Below are positions 45,814 through 55,368 of a stretch of 64,000 bases of DNA, in pieces. The first letter of the stretch is position 1, and each line of letters starts with the position of its first letter. The notes under the pieces are model-generated. The model saw nothing but the letters and a program-made list of their open reading frames with translations. It was not told where the DNA came from and searched no databases. Both the position numbers and the translations under genes were made by a program. Source of the DNA: Psychrobacillus psychrodurans (lineage in GTDB: Bacteria > Bacillota > Bacilli > Bacillales_A > Planococcaceae); assembly GCF_027563345.1 (NCBI RefSeq), contig NZ_JAMKBK010000001.1, one strand, 5' to 3'.

Positions 45814-48414
45814 ATGAAGAAGAATACGTTCAAGAAATCTGTAGTAGCTGCAGCATTAGCAACATCTTTATTGGCAAGTACGAATGCAAGTTTTGCGAGT
45901 AGTTCAATGCAGGATGTTGTGGATCAAGCGAGAAAAGATATGAAGAATGCAGCTTATGCATATGTAGTTCCTGCTCAAAGTGGCAAGCTTGCTACAAGCA
46001 AAGAGTTGTATCCGGCACTTAATAAAGCAAAAGATAATTATGTGAAAGCAAAGGCTGCTATTACGAAGTCTAATGCGAAAAATAAAGCCGTTTTACTCAA
46101 AGATTTAAACGCTCTTTATAATGAACGTGTTACAAAAGGAATCATTCCTTATATCGATGCTTATAACTATGCAGACAAATACTTAACTCCTATTATGAAT
46201 GACATTAAAAAAGCTGAATCTGCAAAAGATTGGGCGAAGGTTGAGACTTTATATCATAAACTATCTGTTCAGTTGAAGAGTCGTACAACAATTCTCTATC
46301 GTTTTAGTGGTAAAGCTGCGAGAGATTTATTGTTAGACCAATATAAAGAACCAGCAAATACGAAACGAGATCAGTTGATGGTTCCTGTCACTGTTTATAT
46401 GAAGGTTGTTCAAGCTGAAAAGTTATTAGCAGCTGGCAATAAAACCGAAGCTAAAAAGGTAATCGATACGATAGCACCTTTACTAGATAAACTTCCAACC
46501 GCTAGTTCATATCCAATGGTAGAAGATTTATTGAAAAAATTAGAAGCTGTTATTAAAGCATCAGGAGCAGAAGTGGAATCAGGCTCTAAAGATGCAGTGT
46601 CATTACGTATTTTAGGTACATCTGATATTCATACGAATATTGTGAACTATGATTACTACAAAGATACAGAGTCTAATAGTTTAGGTCTTGCAAAAACTGC
46701 AACACTTATTAAAACAGCGCGCACTGAAAATAGCAACTCTTTATTATTCGATAACGGCGATGCTATTCAAGGAACTCCACTAGGTTCATACAAGCAAGCT
46801 ATAGATAAATTAGTAGATGGGGAAGAGCATCCATCTGTAACTGCAATGGAATTGTTGGGTTATGACGGAGCAACTTTTGGTAACCATGAATTTAACTACG
46901 GTCTTGATTATTTAGATGAAGTAATGGATGATGCAAACTTCCCTTATGTGAATGCGAATGTTCAAGACGCAACAACTGGTAAATTATTATATAAACCGTA
47001 TGTGTTAATTGACCAAGAGGTGGTTGATGCAGAAGGTGACAAATCAACGATCAAAGTTGGAGTAACTGGAATTGTTCCTCCGCAAATCCTGAAATGGGAT
47101 AAATCTCATCTAGAAGGAAAAGTAAAAGTGCAAGATTCTGTGCAAGCTGTGGAAGCTGTTATACCTCAAATGAAAAAAGCTGGAGCAGATGTAGTTGTCG
47201 TTCTTTCTCACTCAGGTCTTGGAGATACAAAGCATGAGGTTGGCGAAGAAGATGTAACATATTTACTAACGAAGGTTGAAGGTGTTGATGCAATTATTAC
47301 AGGACATGCTCACCAAGTATTCCCTGGTAAAGTTGATGCTTCTTTAACGAATGTAAATATCGATAAAGGTACGATCAACGGTGTTCCAGTTGTAATGCCA
47401 GGTAAATTTGGTAGTCATTTAGGTGTAATTGACTTAACGTTAGAGAAAAAGGGCAACGAATGGGCTGTAACAAATTCTAAAGCAGAAGTACGTACAATTG
47501 CAAAAGATGCAACGGATGTAGACAAAACTATAGTGAACGCTGTAAAAGAAGCACATGAAGGAACGATTAAATACGTACGCCAAGCAGTTGGAACAACAAC
47601 AGCTGACATTCATAGCTACTTTTCACAAGTACAAGATGATCCATCTATCCAAATCGTAACAAATGCTCAAACTGAGTACGTAAAAGCAAAACTAAAAGGT
47701 ACAGAAAATGAAAAACTTCCAGTACTTTCTGCTGGAGCACCATTTAAAGCTGGAACAAGAAGTGACCCTGAATATTATACGTATGTTCCAAAAGGCGAGT
47801 TAGCAATTAAAAACGTAGCTGATTTATATTTATACGACAACACAGTAGCAATTGTTAAAGTTACTGGAGCTGACGTAAAAGAATGGTTAGAAATGTCTGC
47901 AGGTCAATTCAACCAAATCGATGCAACAAAAACTGGCGATCAACAACTTATTAATACAGACTTCCGCTCATACAATTATGACGTAATTGATGGTGTAACA
48001 TATGAAATTGATGTGACGAAACCAGCCAAATACGATGCAGACGGAAATCTAGTAAATGATAAATCATCTCGTATTACAAATTTACAATTCGATGGTAAGC
48101 CAATCGACTTAAAACAAGAGTTTATCGTAGCAACAAACAACTATCGTGCAAATGGAACATTCCCAGGAGTACGTAATGCAACAGCAATTGAAATCTATCC
48201 AGATGAAAACCGTCAAACAATTATTGATTATATTCTTGCTGAGAAAACGATCGATCCATCTGCTGACGGCAACTGGAAATTTGCAGCACTTCCTGCAAAC
48301 ACAACAATCGTATTTGAATCTTCCAAACAAGCAGAAAAAGTAATCCCTGCAGACGGCAACATTAAATATGTTGGCGAAGGTACGGATGGGTTTGGGAAGT
48401 ATTCTATAAAGTGA
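45814..48414 (+). CDS. SbsC-anchored 5'-nucleotidase / 2',3'-cyclic-nucleotide phosphodiesterase
   Basis: The ATG at 45814 follows GGGAG and exposes a signal peptide (cleavage near SFASS, about residue 29). An SbsC-type wall-anchoring domain (about 30-250; PYIDAYNYADKYL, YHKLSVQLKSRTTILYRFSG) precedes the catalytic part. The metallophosphatase domain has TSDIHTN (Asp271, His273), DNGDAIQG, GNHEFNYG (Asn357, His358), LSHSG and ITGHAHQ. A 5'-nucleotidase C-terminal domain follows to about residue 760. By family it dephosphorylates extracellular nucleotides or cyclic nucleotides, supplying nucleosides and phosphate. The anchoring domain is shared with the protein at 9390-10520. Length is 866 residues. 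Confidence 0.92.
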   Translation: MKKNTFKKSVVAAALATSLLASTNASFASSSMQDVVDQARKDMKNAAYAYVVPAQSGKLATSKELYPALNKAKDNYVKAKAAITKSNAKNKAVLLKDLNALYNERVTKGIIPYIDAYNYADKYLTPIMNDIKKAESAKDWAKVETLYHKLSVQLKSRTTILYRFSGKAARDLLLDQYKEPANTKRDQLMVPVTVYMKVVQAEKLLAAGNKTEAKKVIDTIAPLLDKLPTASSYPMVEDLLKKLEAVIKASGAEVESGSKDAVSLRILGTSDIHTNIVNYDYYKDTESNSLGLAKTATLIKTARTENSNSLLFDNGDAIQGTPLGSYKQAIDKLVDGEEHPSVTAMELLGYDGATFGNHEFNYGLDYLDEVMDDANFPYVNANVQDATTGKLLYKPYVLIDQEVVDAEGDKSTIKVGVTGIVPPQILKWDKSHLEGKVKVQDSVQAVEAVIPQMKKAGADVVVVLSHSGLGDTKHEVGEEDVTYLLTKVEGVDAIITGHAHQVFPGKVDASLTNVNIDKGTINGVPVVMPGKFGSHLGVIDLTLEKKGNEWAVTNSKAEVRTIAKDATDVDKTIVNAVKEAHEGTIKYVRQAVGTTTADIHSYFSQVQDDPSIQIVTNAQTEYVKAKLKGTENEKLPVLSAGAPFKAGTRSDPEYYTYVPKGELAIKNVADLYLYDNTVAIVKVTGADVKEWLEMSAGQFNQIDATKTGDQQLINTDFRSYNYDVIDGVTYEIDVTKPAKYDADGNLVNDKSSRITNLQFDGKPIDLKQEFIVATNNYRANGTFPGVRNATAIEIYPDENRQTIIDYILAEKTIDPSADGNWKFAALPANTTIVFESSKQAEKVIPADGNIKYVGEGTDGFGKYSIK

Positions 48415-48453
48415 CCCTGTGTAACAAACGATTCTGATATTTAACTACAATTC
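48412..48453 (+). repeat. REP-like repeat abutting the nucleotidase stop codon
   Basis: TGACCCTGTGTAACAAACGA, then TTCTGATATTTAACTACAAT: a family copy whose first three bases are the TGA stop of the gene. Confidence 0.75.
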
Positions 48454-48454
48454 G

Positions 48455-48492
48455 CACACTCTCTAGGCTTCTGCTGGAGGGTGTGTTTTTTT
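48455..48492 (+). terminator. Terminator of the nucleotidase gene
   Basis: CACACTCTCTAG (48455-48466) pairs with CTGGAGGGTGTG (48474-48485) with three G-U pairs; a T run follows. Confidence 0.85.
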
Positions 48493-48494
48493 AT

Positions 48495-48525
48495 GTCCCT
48501 GTGTATCATACAATTCTAATACTGC
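48495..48525 (+). repeat. REP-like repeat, degenerate copy
   Basis: GTCCCTGTGTATCATACAATTCTAAT keeps the core with two changes. Confidence 0.7.
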
Positions 48526-48538
48526 CAATCACCTATAA

Positions 48539-48572
48539 CCCCCTTCTGCCCAAGAGCGGAAGGGGGGATTTT
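48539..48572 (+). terminator. GC-rich terminator-like hairpin
   Basis: CCCCCTTCTGC (48539-48549) pairs with GCGGAAGGGGG (48556-48566), followed by ATTTTAAT. It may be a second, backup terminator. Confidence 0.6.
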
Positions 48573-48592
48573 AATGTGAACTAATCAAAAGG

Positions 48593-48625
48593 GTCCCTGT
48601 GTAACAAACAATTCTGATATTTCCC
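48593..48625 (+). repeat. REP-like repeat
   Basis: GTCCCTGTGTAACAAACAAT followed by TCTGATATT. It is the third copy within 200 bases. Confidence 0.8.
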
Positions 48626-48718
48626 GATTATTAACACCCCCTCCCGTATAATTAGTAGGGAGCAAGAGAGGACTGGTCTAAAAAAGGGAGTATGAAATAT
48701 AAAGAATTAAATAAAACA

Positions 48719-48747
48719 TTGATTTTTCAGAAAACTATACATATAAT
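48719..48747 (+). promoter_or_regulatory. Sigma-A-type promoter of the second glycan locus
   Basis: TTGATT (48719-48724) and a perfect TATAAT (48742-48747) are separated by 17 bases. A palindromic operator begins 7 bases downstream. Confidence 0.7.
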
Positions 48748-48754
48748 TGTTTTA

Positions 48755-48777
48755 AATACATGTTATATACAGGTGTT
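48755..48777. promoter_or_regulatory. Operator-like palindrome A
   Basis: AATACATGTT-ATA-TACAGGTGTT is a 10-3-10 site matching the perfect copy at 60048-60070 at 17 of 20 arm positions. It overlaps the expected transcription start. Confidence 0.65.
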
Positions 48778-48856
48778 TCATATAATGCAAATAGTTTTAC
48801 TATTAATTACATCATATCAATAAAAATAATATAAATATGAAAATTATATAAATTTA

Positions 48857-48879
48857 TATACATGTAATTTACTTGTATA
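48857..48879. promoter_or_regulatory. Operator-like palindrome B
   Basis: TATACATGTA-ATT-TACTTGTATA has the same 10-3-10 layout and matches the site at 60048 at 17 of 20 arm positions. It lies in the leader, about 30 bases before the first gene. Confidence 0.6.
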
Positions 48880-48907
48880 TTAATATATTTCGAAGGGTGA
48901 TAGAAAT

Positions 48908-50590
48908 ATGAAAATGGCTAAAATTGGTGTTGTTTTTGATGATATGGATGCGGAGTTAGAGTGGTCTAAGAAGAAAAACCTTTTCGAGTATTTTATATTT
49001 GAAATTCTTGATCATTTTAGAATCCCATATGAAAAACTAGATGTAACGGATAAGTATAATTCATTTGACGTGTTGATTGTGAGTCACATCCGAGATAGTG
49101 AAGAAGCGGGCAGCAAAATATTAGAATATATACACGCTGGTGGGACTGTCGTTTCTTATGGGGGATTGGACTCTATACGAAAGAAACTAGGTTTTTCAAA
49201 CAAGCTTGCGTCTCAAAAGGGTTATGCAGATTTATCTGCCTTTTTAAACCAACATACCCCTTTACGTTTCCTAGATGCCGAGCCTTGGACGCATGAAACT
49301 GATTTAGACGTAACAGAATTTGGTGCTGTAGCTGATGAGGCAAAAACATGGCAGGGAGTATCTGCATTACAGCAAATAAAGTATGGTTCTGGAACACTTG
49401 AACGCTGGTCAGTACCGATTCCTCAAACGATCGTTGGTTTGCAACAGGGAACGAAGCCTGTTATAGAGGATGGAATACCAGCCCCGGATGGTACGGCGAA
49501 TTTAGATGAGGAAATTTTAAAGGCAGAGGATGGCTTTGAACTGGATTGGGTTCAAGATCGTGCATTTACAGAAACTGGAATGCCTTATTTCCCTCACCCA
49601 TATGCTGACTTATGGAAAGAAGTAATAATGGAACATTTATTAAAAATAGTGCTAGGAAAAGGTTTAACACTTCCCTTCTTAGACTATTGGCCAGCAAACG
49701 TACAACATGTTGCGATGATTTCCCATGATAGTGATTTAAATGTGGATGAATCAGCTCAAATGACACTAGATACGCTGAAAGCAGAAAATGTTCAATCTAC
49801 CTGGTGCATGATTGCACCCGGCTACAGTTCCTCGATATATGACCAAATAAAAAAGGATGGTCATGAAGTTGCCCTTCATTACAATGCCCTAGAGCAGGAT
49901 GAAGGGGTTTGGTCAGCGGAAGCTTTTCAAACACAATTAGACTGGCTAGAAAAAACGACAAATACAAACCATACTGTATCTAATAAAAATCACTATACAC
50001 GCTTTGAGGGCTGGGGAGAGTTATACACTTGGTGTGAAAACAATGGAATCCAAGTGGATCAGTCGAGAGGTCCAAGTAAAAAAGGGAATATTGGTTTTTT
50101 ATTTGGCACATGTCATCCTTATTTTCCAATTGCTTGGGCAGATGAAAAGAATAGACTATATGACGTTTTAGAAATTGGGTTTTTAACACAAGATCTAAAT
50201 CACAATACATTATCAGATGTTAGTGTCATTCAGCCATTTTTAGATGGAGTGAAGCGGGTTAATGGTGTAGCACATTTTCTGTTCCATCAATACCATATTT
50301 ACCATCAGCCAAAAGTGCGAGAGGCCATTGTTCAATTAATAACAACTGCTAGAACTCAAGGATTTACCTTCTGGACTAGTAAGCAAATTAATGATTGGGA
50401 GCGTTCACGTCGTGGGCTTACAATTAATGGAATTAGTTATTCAGGAGACATTAAAGTAACTAGCCGGGATGGCGAAAATGATTTTATGCTTCTCATACCA
50501 ATAGCTGAGGATTATGCATCAGCAGATGATGAAGTAATAGTGCAACGATTTGGTGTTAATTGTAAACAAGTTCAAATGAAAAGAACCTAA
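48908..50590 (+). CDS. Uncharacterised protein: ThuA/GATase-like N-terminus, polysaccharide-deacetylase-like C-terminus
   Basis: I do not recognise a named family for the full protein (560 residues, no signal peptide). The N-terminal 110 residues look like a class I GATase/ThuA fold (KIGVVFDDMD, FDVLIVSHI, YIHAGGTVVSYGG). From about residue 260 it resembles a NodB-type barrel: HVAMISHDSDLN, with a metal-site-like HDSD, then VQSTWCMIAPGYSSSIYDQI and DGHEVALHYNA, with His residues where NodB enzymes place the second motif. A beta-sandwich may end the protein. It is the first gene behind a promoter with operator, followed after 15 bases by an aminotransferase gene. A sugar-modifying or deacetylating activity on imported glycan is a guess. 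Confidence 0.6.
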   Translation: MKMAKIGVVFDDMDAELEWSKKKNLFEYFIFEILDHFRIPYEKLDVTDKYNSFDVLIVSHIRDSEEAGSKILEYIHAGGTVVSYGGLDSIRKKLGFSNKLASQKGYADLSAFLNQHTPLRFLDAEPWTHETDLDVTEFGAVADEAKTWQGVSALQQIKYGSGTLERWSVPIPQTIVGLQQGTKPVIEDGIPAPDGTANLDEEILKAEDGFELDWVQDRAFTETGMPYFPHPYADLWKEVIMEHLLKIVLGKGLTLPFLDYWPANVQHVAMISHDSDLNVDESAQMTLDTLKAENVQSTWCMIAPGYSSSIYDQIKKDGHEVALHYNALEQDEGVWSAEAFQTQLDWLEKTTNTNHTVSNKNHYTRFEGWGELYTWCENNGIQVDQSRGPSKKGNIGFLFGTCHPYFPIAWADEKNRLYDVLEIGFLTQDLNHNTLSDVSVIQPFLDGVKRVNGVAHFLFHQYHIYHQPKVREAIVQLITTARTQGFTFWTSKQINDWERSRRGLTINGISYSGDIKVTSRDGENDFMLLIPIAEDYASADDEVIVQRFGVNCKQVQMKRT

Positions 50591-50605
50591 TATGGGGGAC
50601 TTATA

Positions 50606-51850
50606 ATGGAAGGAAATATATTAGCATTAAATGGTGGAGAAAAGGTGAAGACGACACCATTTGGTACAGGGCAACGCTTTGGGTTAGAAGAGGCAAAGGA
50701 ATTACTGGAGGCACTAGAGCAAAATACATTATTTTACCATTTTGGTCATAAAGTAAAGCAGTTTTTACAGGATTTCAATAATCTTTATCAAGTAAAATAC
50801 AGTGTTGCTACTTCTTCTGGAACTGCTGCACTTCATGTCGCACTTGGAGCAGCTGGAGTTACTGCTGGAGATGAGGTTATTACAAGTCCTATTACAGACC
50901 AAGGTACAGTGGTAGGTATTCTCTACCAAAATGCCATCCCAGTCTTCGCTGATTTGGATCCTCATAGCTATACAATGACTGCTACATCAATCAAAGAAAA
51001 AATAACAGCAAAGACGAAGGCAATAATTGTTGTTCATCTTGCAGGTAACCCTTGCGATATGGACCCAATTATGGAACTTGCCAAAAAATATAACATCAAG
51101 ATCGTGGAGGATTGTGCTCAAAGTTATTTAACGACTTACAAAGGTCGATTAACAGGTACCATAGGGGATTATGGCTGCTTTAGTACTAATGATTTTAAGC
51201 ATATTTCTACTGGTGACGGTGGACTGGTGACTGTAAACTCAGGAAATGAATCTGATTATTTTACAACGCATGCATTTGCAGATAAAAATTATCGAAGACA
51301 AGAAGATGCTGTTATGAAGGATATAGAATATTTAGCTCCGAATTATCGAATGACAGAGCTGCAGGGTGCGGTTGGAATTGCACAATTGAAAAAGCTTAAC
51401 TGGATTTGTACAAGACGCAATGAGTTAGGGGAAAGATTAAAGCAAGGAATCGATACTATTAAAGGAATCAATCCGATGAAAATTACCAACGAAGGCTGGT
51501 GCAGCTATTGGTTTTATATGCTCACTCTGAATCTGGAACAGTTAACGTGCTCAAGAGAGGAATTTTCAGAAGCTTTAGCAGAAGAAGGAATTCCAAACCA
51601 ACCGGGTTATATTCCAAAGGTGTTATATGCGCAGCCAATATTTCAAAAGAAACAGGCATATTTGAATAACCATTATCCATTTAATCTAGGAACCTATGAC
51701 TACTCCGTAGGAAGCTGTCCAAACGCAGAGAATATTTTAGAAACGGCCATTCGATTAAATATAAGTGAGTTCTATACAGATCAAGACGTAGAAGATATGA
51801 TTGTCGCGATTAATAAAGTTGCTTCATTTTATAGCAAATCAATTTCATAA
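50606..51850 (+). CDS. DegT/DnrJ/EryC1/StrS-family PLP aminotransferase
   Basis: The family motifs SVATSSGTAALHVALGAAG, VEDCAQSYLTTYKGRLTG and the PLP lysine Lys198 in STNDFKHISTGDGG are present in 414 residues. The NRMTEL-like stretch (APNYRMTELQGAVGIAQL) is also typical. Such enzymes transaminate keto sugars or cyclitols, as in AHBA synthases and scyllo-inosose aminotransferases. That is unusual beside a catabolic lyase and importer; it may act in reverse to remove an amino group, or on a keto-sugar intermediate. Its last codons, Ser-Ile-Ser-stop, coincide with the TCAATTTCATAA end of a MITE-like repeat. Confidence 0.88.
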   Translation: MEGNILALNGGEKVKTTPFGTGQRFGLEEAKELLEALEQNTLFYHFGHKVKQFLQDFNNLYQVKYSVATSSGTAALHVALGAAGVTAGDEVITSPITDQGTVVGILYQNAIPVFADLDPHSYTMTATSIKEKITAKTKAIIVVHLAGNPCDMDPIMELAKKYNIKIVEDCAQSYLTTYKGRLTGTIGDYGCFSTNDFKHISTGDGGLVTVNSGNESDYFTTHAFADKNYRRQEDAVMKDIEYLAPNYRMTELQGAVGIAQLKKLNWICTRRNELGERLKQGIDTIKGINPMKITNEGWCSYWFYMLTLNLEQLTCSREEFSEALAEEGIPNQPGYIPKVLYAQPIFQKKQAYLNNHYPFNLGTYDYSVGSCPNAENILETAIRLNISEFYTDQDVEDMIVAINKVASFYSKSIS

Positions 51851-52184
51851 TTACTTGATTATTAAGGCAATATCAGAATTACTTGTTTCAATTAAAAATA
51901 CGAATGTTTACTTAATATCGCAATATATTATTCGTTTTTATAAAAAGCGATTCCGTTGATTGGAGTGGCAGGCGGCGACTCCAGCGGGAACAGCGCGAGC
52001 TGAAAGCCCCGCAGGAAAGAAATTGGTCGAGCTTTGTTTGACCAATGTCTTTGCGACGAGTAACCGCAGGAGCATATGTTTTCGTAGTGACGAGGAGATT
52101 AAGCCGTGCCCACGGAAAGCATCCGCCTAGAGCGGAAATCAGCGTTGTTCGGATTTAACTATATAATATTCTTTATGAAATTGA
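51839..52184. mobile_element. MITE-like dispersed repeat, long copy 3
   Basis: Termini TCAATTTCATAA (51839-51850) and TTATGAAATTGA (52173-52184) are perfect inverted repeats. Relative to copy 1 the core carries an extra segment of about 65 bases (52018-52083) with its own hairpin, ATTGGTC...GACCAAT. The left terminus includes the stop codon of the aminotransferase gene. Confidence 0.85.
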
Positions 52185-52369
52185 TTCAATTACAAAAGCA
52201 AATATTGATTTTATATAATAATTTTTGTTCGTTTTTTTATAAAGTCGATTTCGTTGATTGGAGTGGAAAGTGTCCACCTGTTTCTGCATCGCTGAGCTAG
52301 CTATGAAGCGTTGGAGCAGAAATCAACGTTGTTGAGATTTCACTATTAAATATGTTTTTTGAAATTGAT
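52181..52369. mobile_element. MITE-like dispersed repeat, internally deleted copy 4
   Basis: It directly abuts copy 3. TTCGTTGATTGGAGTGGAAA, GAAATCAACGTTGTT and the GAAATTGATT end are recognisable; most of the core is replaced by a short hairpin-rich sequence. Copies 3 and 4 together fill the 553 base gap before the next gene. Confidence 0.75.
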
Positions 52370-52403
52370 TTAGATAGTAAATAATTCTGGAAGGAGGGTT
52401 ACA

Positions 52404-54221
52404 GTGCATAAAAACCTATTTACAGACTATGGAATTCCAGTTTCCGCAGAGGAAGAAAGAACAGCTGCTTTATGTAGAAATGAGAAGGGTGACTGCAGGT
52501 TTGTTATTGCTGCCAAAGGATTTGTTGTTATTGTTAATCTTGAAAATGGTCATATAAAACAAGTGTTTTTTCCTGATAATAACGATGAATATCCTTATTC
52601 CTCGTTTAGTAGCGATGGATTATTCTACACTGGTGCTGCAAATATGTTCATGGTATTGGACCCTTTTTTAGAGCAATTCATTTATTACAAGATGATTGAA
52701 AACGGGGAAGAAATTGTAGGATTTAGCTTTGCGGAAGATAGAGCGCGTAATATCTATTTCACCTCGTATCCACATTGTCATTTACTCTGTTATTCGCCTC
52801 TCTCAAAAGAAATCATCGATTATGGCAGGGTGGACTATAGCGAAAAGTATCCAGGGAGTGTGGCAGTGGATCAATCAGGTTGGGCATATATAGGAATTGG
52901 AACGGAAAGTAAAAATATAGTAGCCTTTCATCTAGAAAGAGGTTTGAAAAAAGACCTTATAATAAAATCTCAAAGACAAAAAGGCACTGGCTATATCCAC
53001 TTAGGAGAAGACGGGTTTGTATATGGACATATAGGAGAAACTAGTTCTCCACAATGGATGAAGTTTTCAAATGGAGACTTCGAATCTATAAATGTTGAAA
53101 AGGTATCTCCCTCTTTTTATACTGGTACAGGATTTCAAAGGATTCATAGGTATCAGGATGGAAATTATCATATAGAGAGATACAGCTTATCTGAGGGGCT
53201 TATTGAACTAGTTAACAGAGAAACTGCACAAACAAAAACTATACATTTTAGTTATACTTCGGACGGAGCGAAATTGTCTACTATTTATCTCGGACCAGAT
53301 GATTATATTTATGGTACATCTATGCACCCACTACAATTTTTTAGCTTTGATAGCTCCACGAAAAAAATGACTAATTTTGGTGGAGAGGTTATTGAAAAAG
53401 GAGGAGGCGGAAATATTGCTGCCTATGCCTCCTATGGGAATTTACTTATAGGCGCAGCATACGCAGGAGGGAAATTATTAGTTTTTGATACGACTAAGAA
53501 ATTTAGGAGGAGCGTAAATCCGAAATTGGTTGCACAGGAAGAGAGTATTCATAGACCTCGCTGTGCAATTGCTTTAAAGGATCATGAGCATATTGTATGG
53601 GGAGGGTTTCCTGGGTATGGAATGATTGGCGGATCATTAGGTATTTATCGTATTGAAACGGAAGAAAACCATCTATTCACTCATGAAAAATTAGTTGAAA
53701 ATCAAAGTACGATTAGCCTTGGAGAATTGAGCTCCGGAGATATCCTTGGCGGAACGAGTATCGAGACACCTGGTGGAGCAGAATCACGAGAAAAAGAAGC
53801 TCGTTTATATATATTAAATTGGGAGACCAAAAAAGTTAAAAATAGTTTTGTTCCGATAGAGGGTGCACGTGAAATTACTCAACTATTTATTGACAAGTAT
53901 GACTGTGCCCACTGTCTTACCGATCAAAGTACTTACTTCGTTTGCGATCCATATACGGAACAGATACTATTCCAAATAGATTTATCCAACTGGGGCCAAA
54001 CTGTTCGAAATTGTTTTAGTTATGATTTACAAACTAACACGCTCTACTGTCTTCTTAGTCATACTTTACTCAGTGTAGAGATACAAGGGAAACTTTACGT
54101 AGAACCTAAGGTAGTTCATACACTACCAATTGACGCTACCAGTGGTATTGTTCAGAAGGATAGCCGAATTTACTATGGTAGTGGAAGTCATTTATTCAGT
54201 ATTCAAATTGGGGAGGGATGA
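52404..54221 (+). CDS. Cytosolic beta-propeller-like protein, function unknown
   Basis: The 605-residue protein has no signal peptide or membrane helix. It consists of repeated four-strand units with recurring GYVYIG/FVYGHIG/DYIYGTS-type strands, such as DQSGWAYIGIGTES, GEDGFVYGHIGE and GPDDYIYGTSMHP. This suggests a seven- or eight-bladed propeller of the NHL/YncE kind. The start is GTG with AAGGAGGG upstream. It overlaps the hydrolase gene by 4 bases (ATGA). Oligogalacturonate and unsaturated-uronate lyases of several PL families are propellers, so an enzymatic role is possible; a binding or regulatory role cannot be excluded. Confidence 0.6.
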   Translation: MHKNLFTDYGIPVSAEEERTAALCRNEKGDCRFVIAAKGFVVIVNLENGHIKQVFFPDNNDEYPYSSFSSDGLFYTGAANMFMVLDPFLEQFIYYKMIENGEEIVGFSFAEDRARNIYFTSYPHCHLLCYSPLSKEIIDYGRVDYSEKYPGSVAVDQSGWAYIGIGTESKNIVAFHLERGLKKDLIIKSQRQKGTGYIHLGEDGFVYGHIGETSSPQWMKFSNGDFESINVEKVSPSFYTGTGFQRIHRYQDGNYHIERYSLSEGLIELVNRETAQTKTIHFSYTSDGAKLSTIYLGPDDYIYGTSMHPLQFFSFDSSTKKMTNFGGEVIEKGGGGNIAAYASYGNLLIGAAYAGGKLLVFDTTKKFRRSVNPKLVAQEESIHRPRCAIALKDHEHIVWGGFPGYGMIGGSLGIYRIETEENHLFTHEKLVENQSTISLGELSSGDILGGTSIETPGGAESREKEARLYILNWETKKVKNSFVPIEGAREITQLFIDKYDCAHCLTDQSTYFVCDPYTEQILFQIDLSNWGQTVRNCFSYDLQTNTLYCLLSHTLLSVEIQGKLYVEPKVVHTLPIDATSGIVQKDSRIYYGSGSHLFSIQIGEG

Positions 54222-55288
54222 AGACCATGTATATATTAAAAGAAATCGAAAAAAATGGACCTCCACCATTGTTGCATAATGTAAGCGATATGAAAGAATG
54301 GCATGAGAAAAGATCTACGATTATGCAGAACTGGCTAGATTGTATAGGTGGTCTTCCTCCACTAGTTAAAACGAGTATGAAGATAAACTACTGGGAAATT
54401 CATACCGGTTATTACCTGATCAACATCTGTTATTCCACGGTTTACAAGGACTGGGTACCAGCGAACCTTTTAGTTCCTAAAGTTAGTGGAGAAGAAAACA
54501 TTGCATCCAAAAGTGATGTACTTCGACTATTGAACTCAGCTAATCGGGAGCAATTTCGGGCAGTTCTTGCTCTCCATCCAACTAGTGATAGTGGAAAGGA
54601 AGACATAAGTACAGCAACAGGTAGGAAAAATAGACAATACGGATTGGAGCTTGTTAATAGAGGATATGTTGTTTTAGCTCCAGATACGATAACTGCAGGA
54701 GATCGAGTATTAAAGAATGAACAGCCATTTCAAACAGCAGCATTTTATAAAAGTCACCCAAATTGGTCAGCAGTTGCTAAGATGATTGTTGATCACAGGC
54801 AGGGGATTAGCTTGTTGGAGGACCTAAGTATAGTAGACACCTCCAAAATTGGAGCAATTGGACATTCGTTAGGCGGGTATAATAGCTTCTTTCTAGCAGG
54901 AGTCGACAGTAGGGTTAAAGCGGTAGTTTGTAGTTGTGGATTTTCACTTTTTGCTCAAGATCCTGAGAAACATCGCTGGGGCAGAAGAGATTGGTTCAGT
55001 CATATACCTAAGATTAGTGATTATATCAATGAAGGTATCGTCCCGTTTGAGTTCACTGAAATTGCTGCTCTAGTTGCTCCAACGCCTTTATTCATGTGGA
55101 TGGGGCAAAATGACAGCATATTTCCTCATTGGGAACCGGCAGCAAAAGGCTTTTCTGAACTTAACTCCTTATATGAATGGCTGGAACAAGAGGGGAAATT
55201 TCAATCTTTAATAGGGAACTCTGGACATGACTTTCCATCTGAAATTCGCCAAAACGCCTATACTTTTCTAGATAAATGGTTGAGCTAA
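54218..55288 (+). CDS. Alpha/beta hydrolase (acetyl-esterase-like, Abhydrolase_7-type)
   Basis: The catalytic serine is Ser217 in GAIGHSLGGYNS. The acid is expected in MGQNDSIFPHW and the histidine in GNSGHDFPSE. The ELVNRGYVVLAPDTITAGDR strand fits the dienelactone-hydrolase/acetylxylan-esterase group. There is no signal peptide (356 residues), so it would act in the cytosol on imported, esterified oligosaccharides. Start and stop arrangement couple its translation to the propeller gene. Removing acetyl or other acyl groups before lyase action is the likely role. Confidence 0.82.
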   Translation: MKTMYILKEIEKNGPPPLLHNVSDMKEWHEKRSTIMQNWLDCIGGLPPLVKTSMKINYWEIHTGYYLINICYSTVYKDWVPANLLVPKVSGEENIASKSDVLRLLNSANREQFRAVLALHPTSDSGKEDISTATGRKNRQYGLELVNRGYVVLAPDTITAGDRVLKNEQPFQTAAFYKSHPNWSAVAKMIVDHRQGISLLEDLSIVDTSKIGAIGHSLGGYNSFFLAGVDSRVKAVVCSCGFSLFAQDPEKHRWGRRDWFSHIPKISDYINEGIVPFEFTEIAALVAPTPLFMWMGQNDSIFPHWEPAAKGFSELNSLYEWLEQEGKFQSLIGNSGHDFPSEIRQNAYTFLDKWLS

Positions 55289-55368
55289 AGTAGTCCTTCA
55301 AGTTTACATTGCAAAATATGCTATTCTAATTAAAAGTAGAGCAATCATTTAGTAGGGAGTTGTGACAA

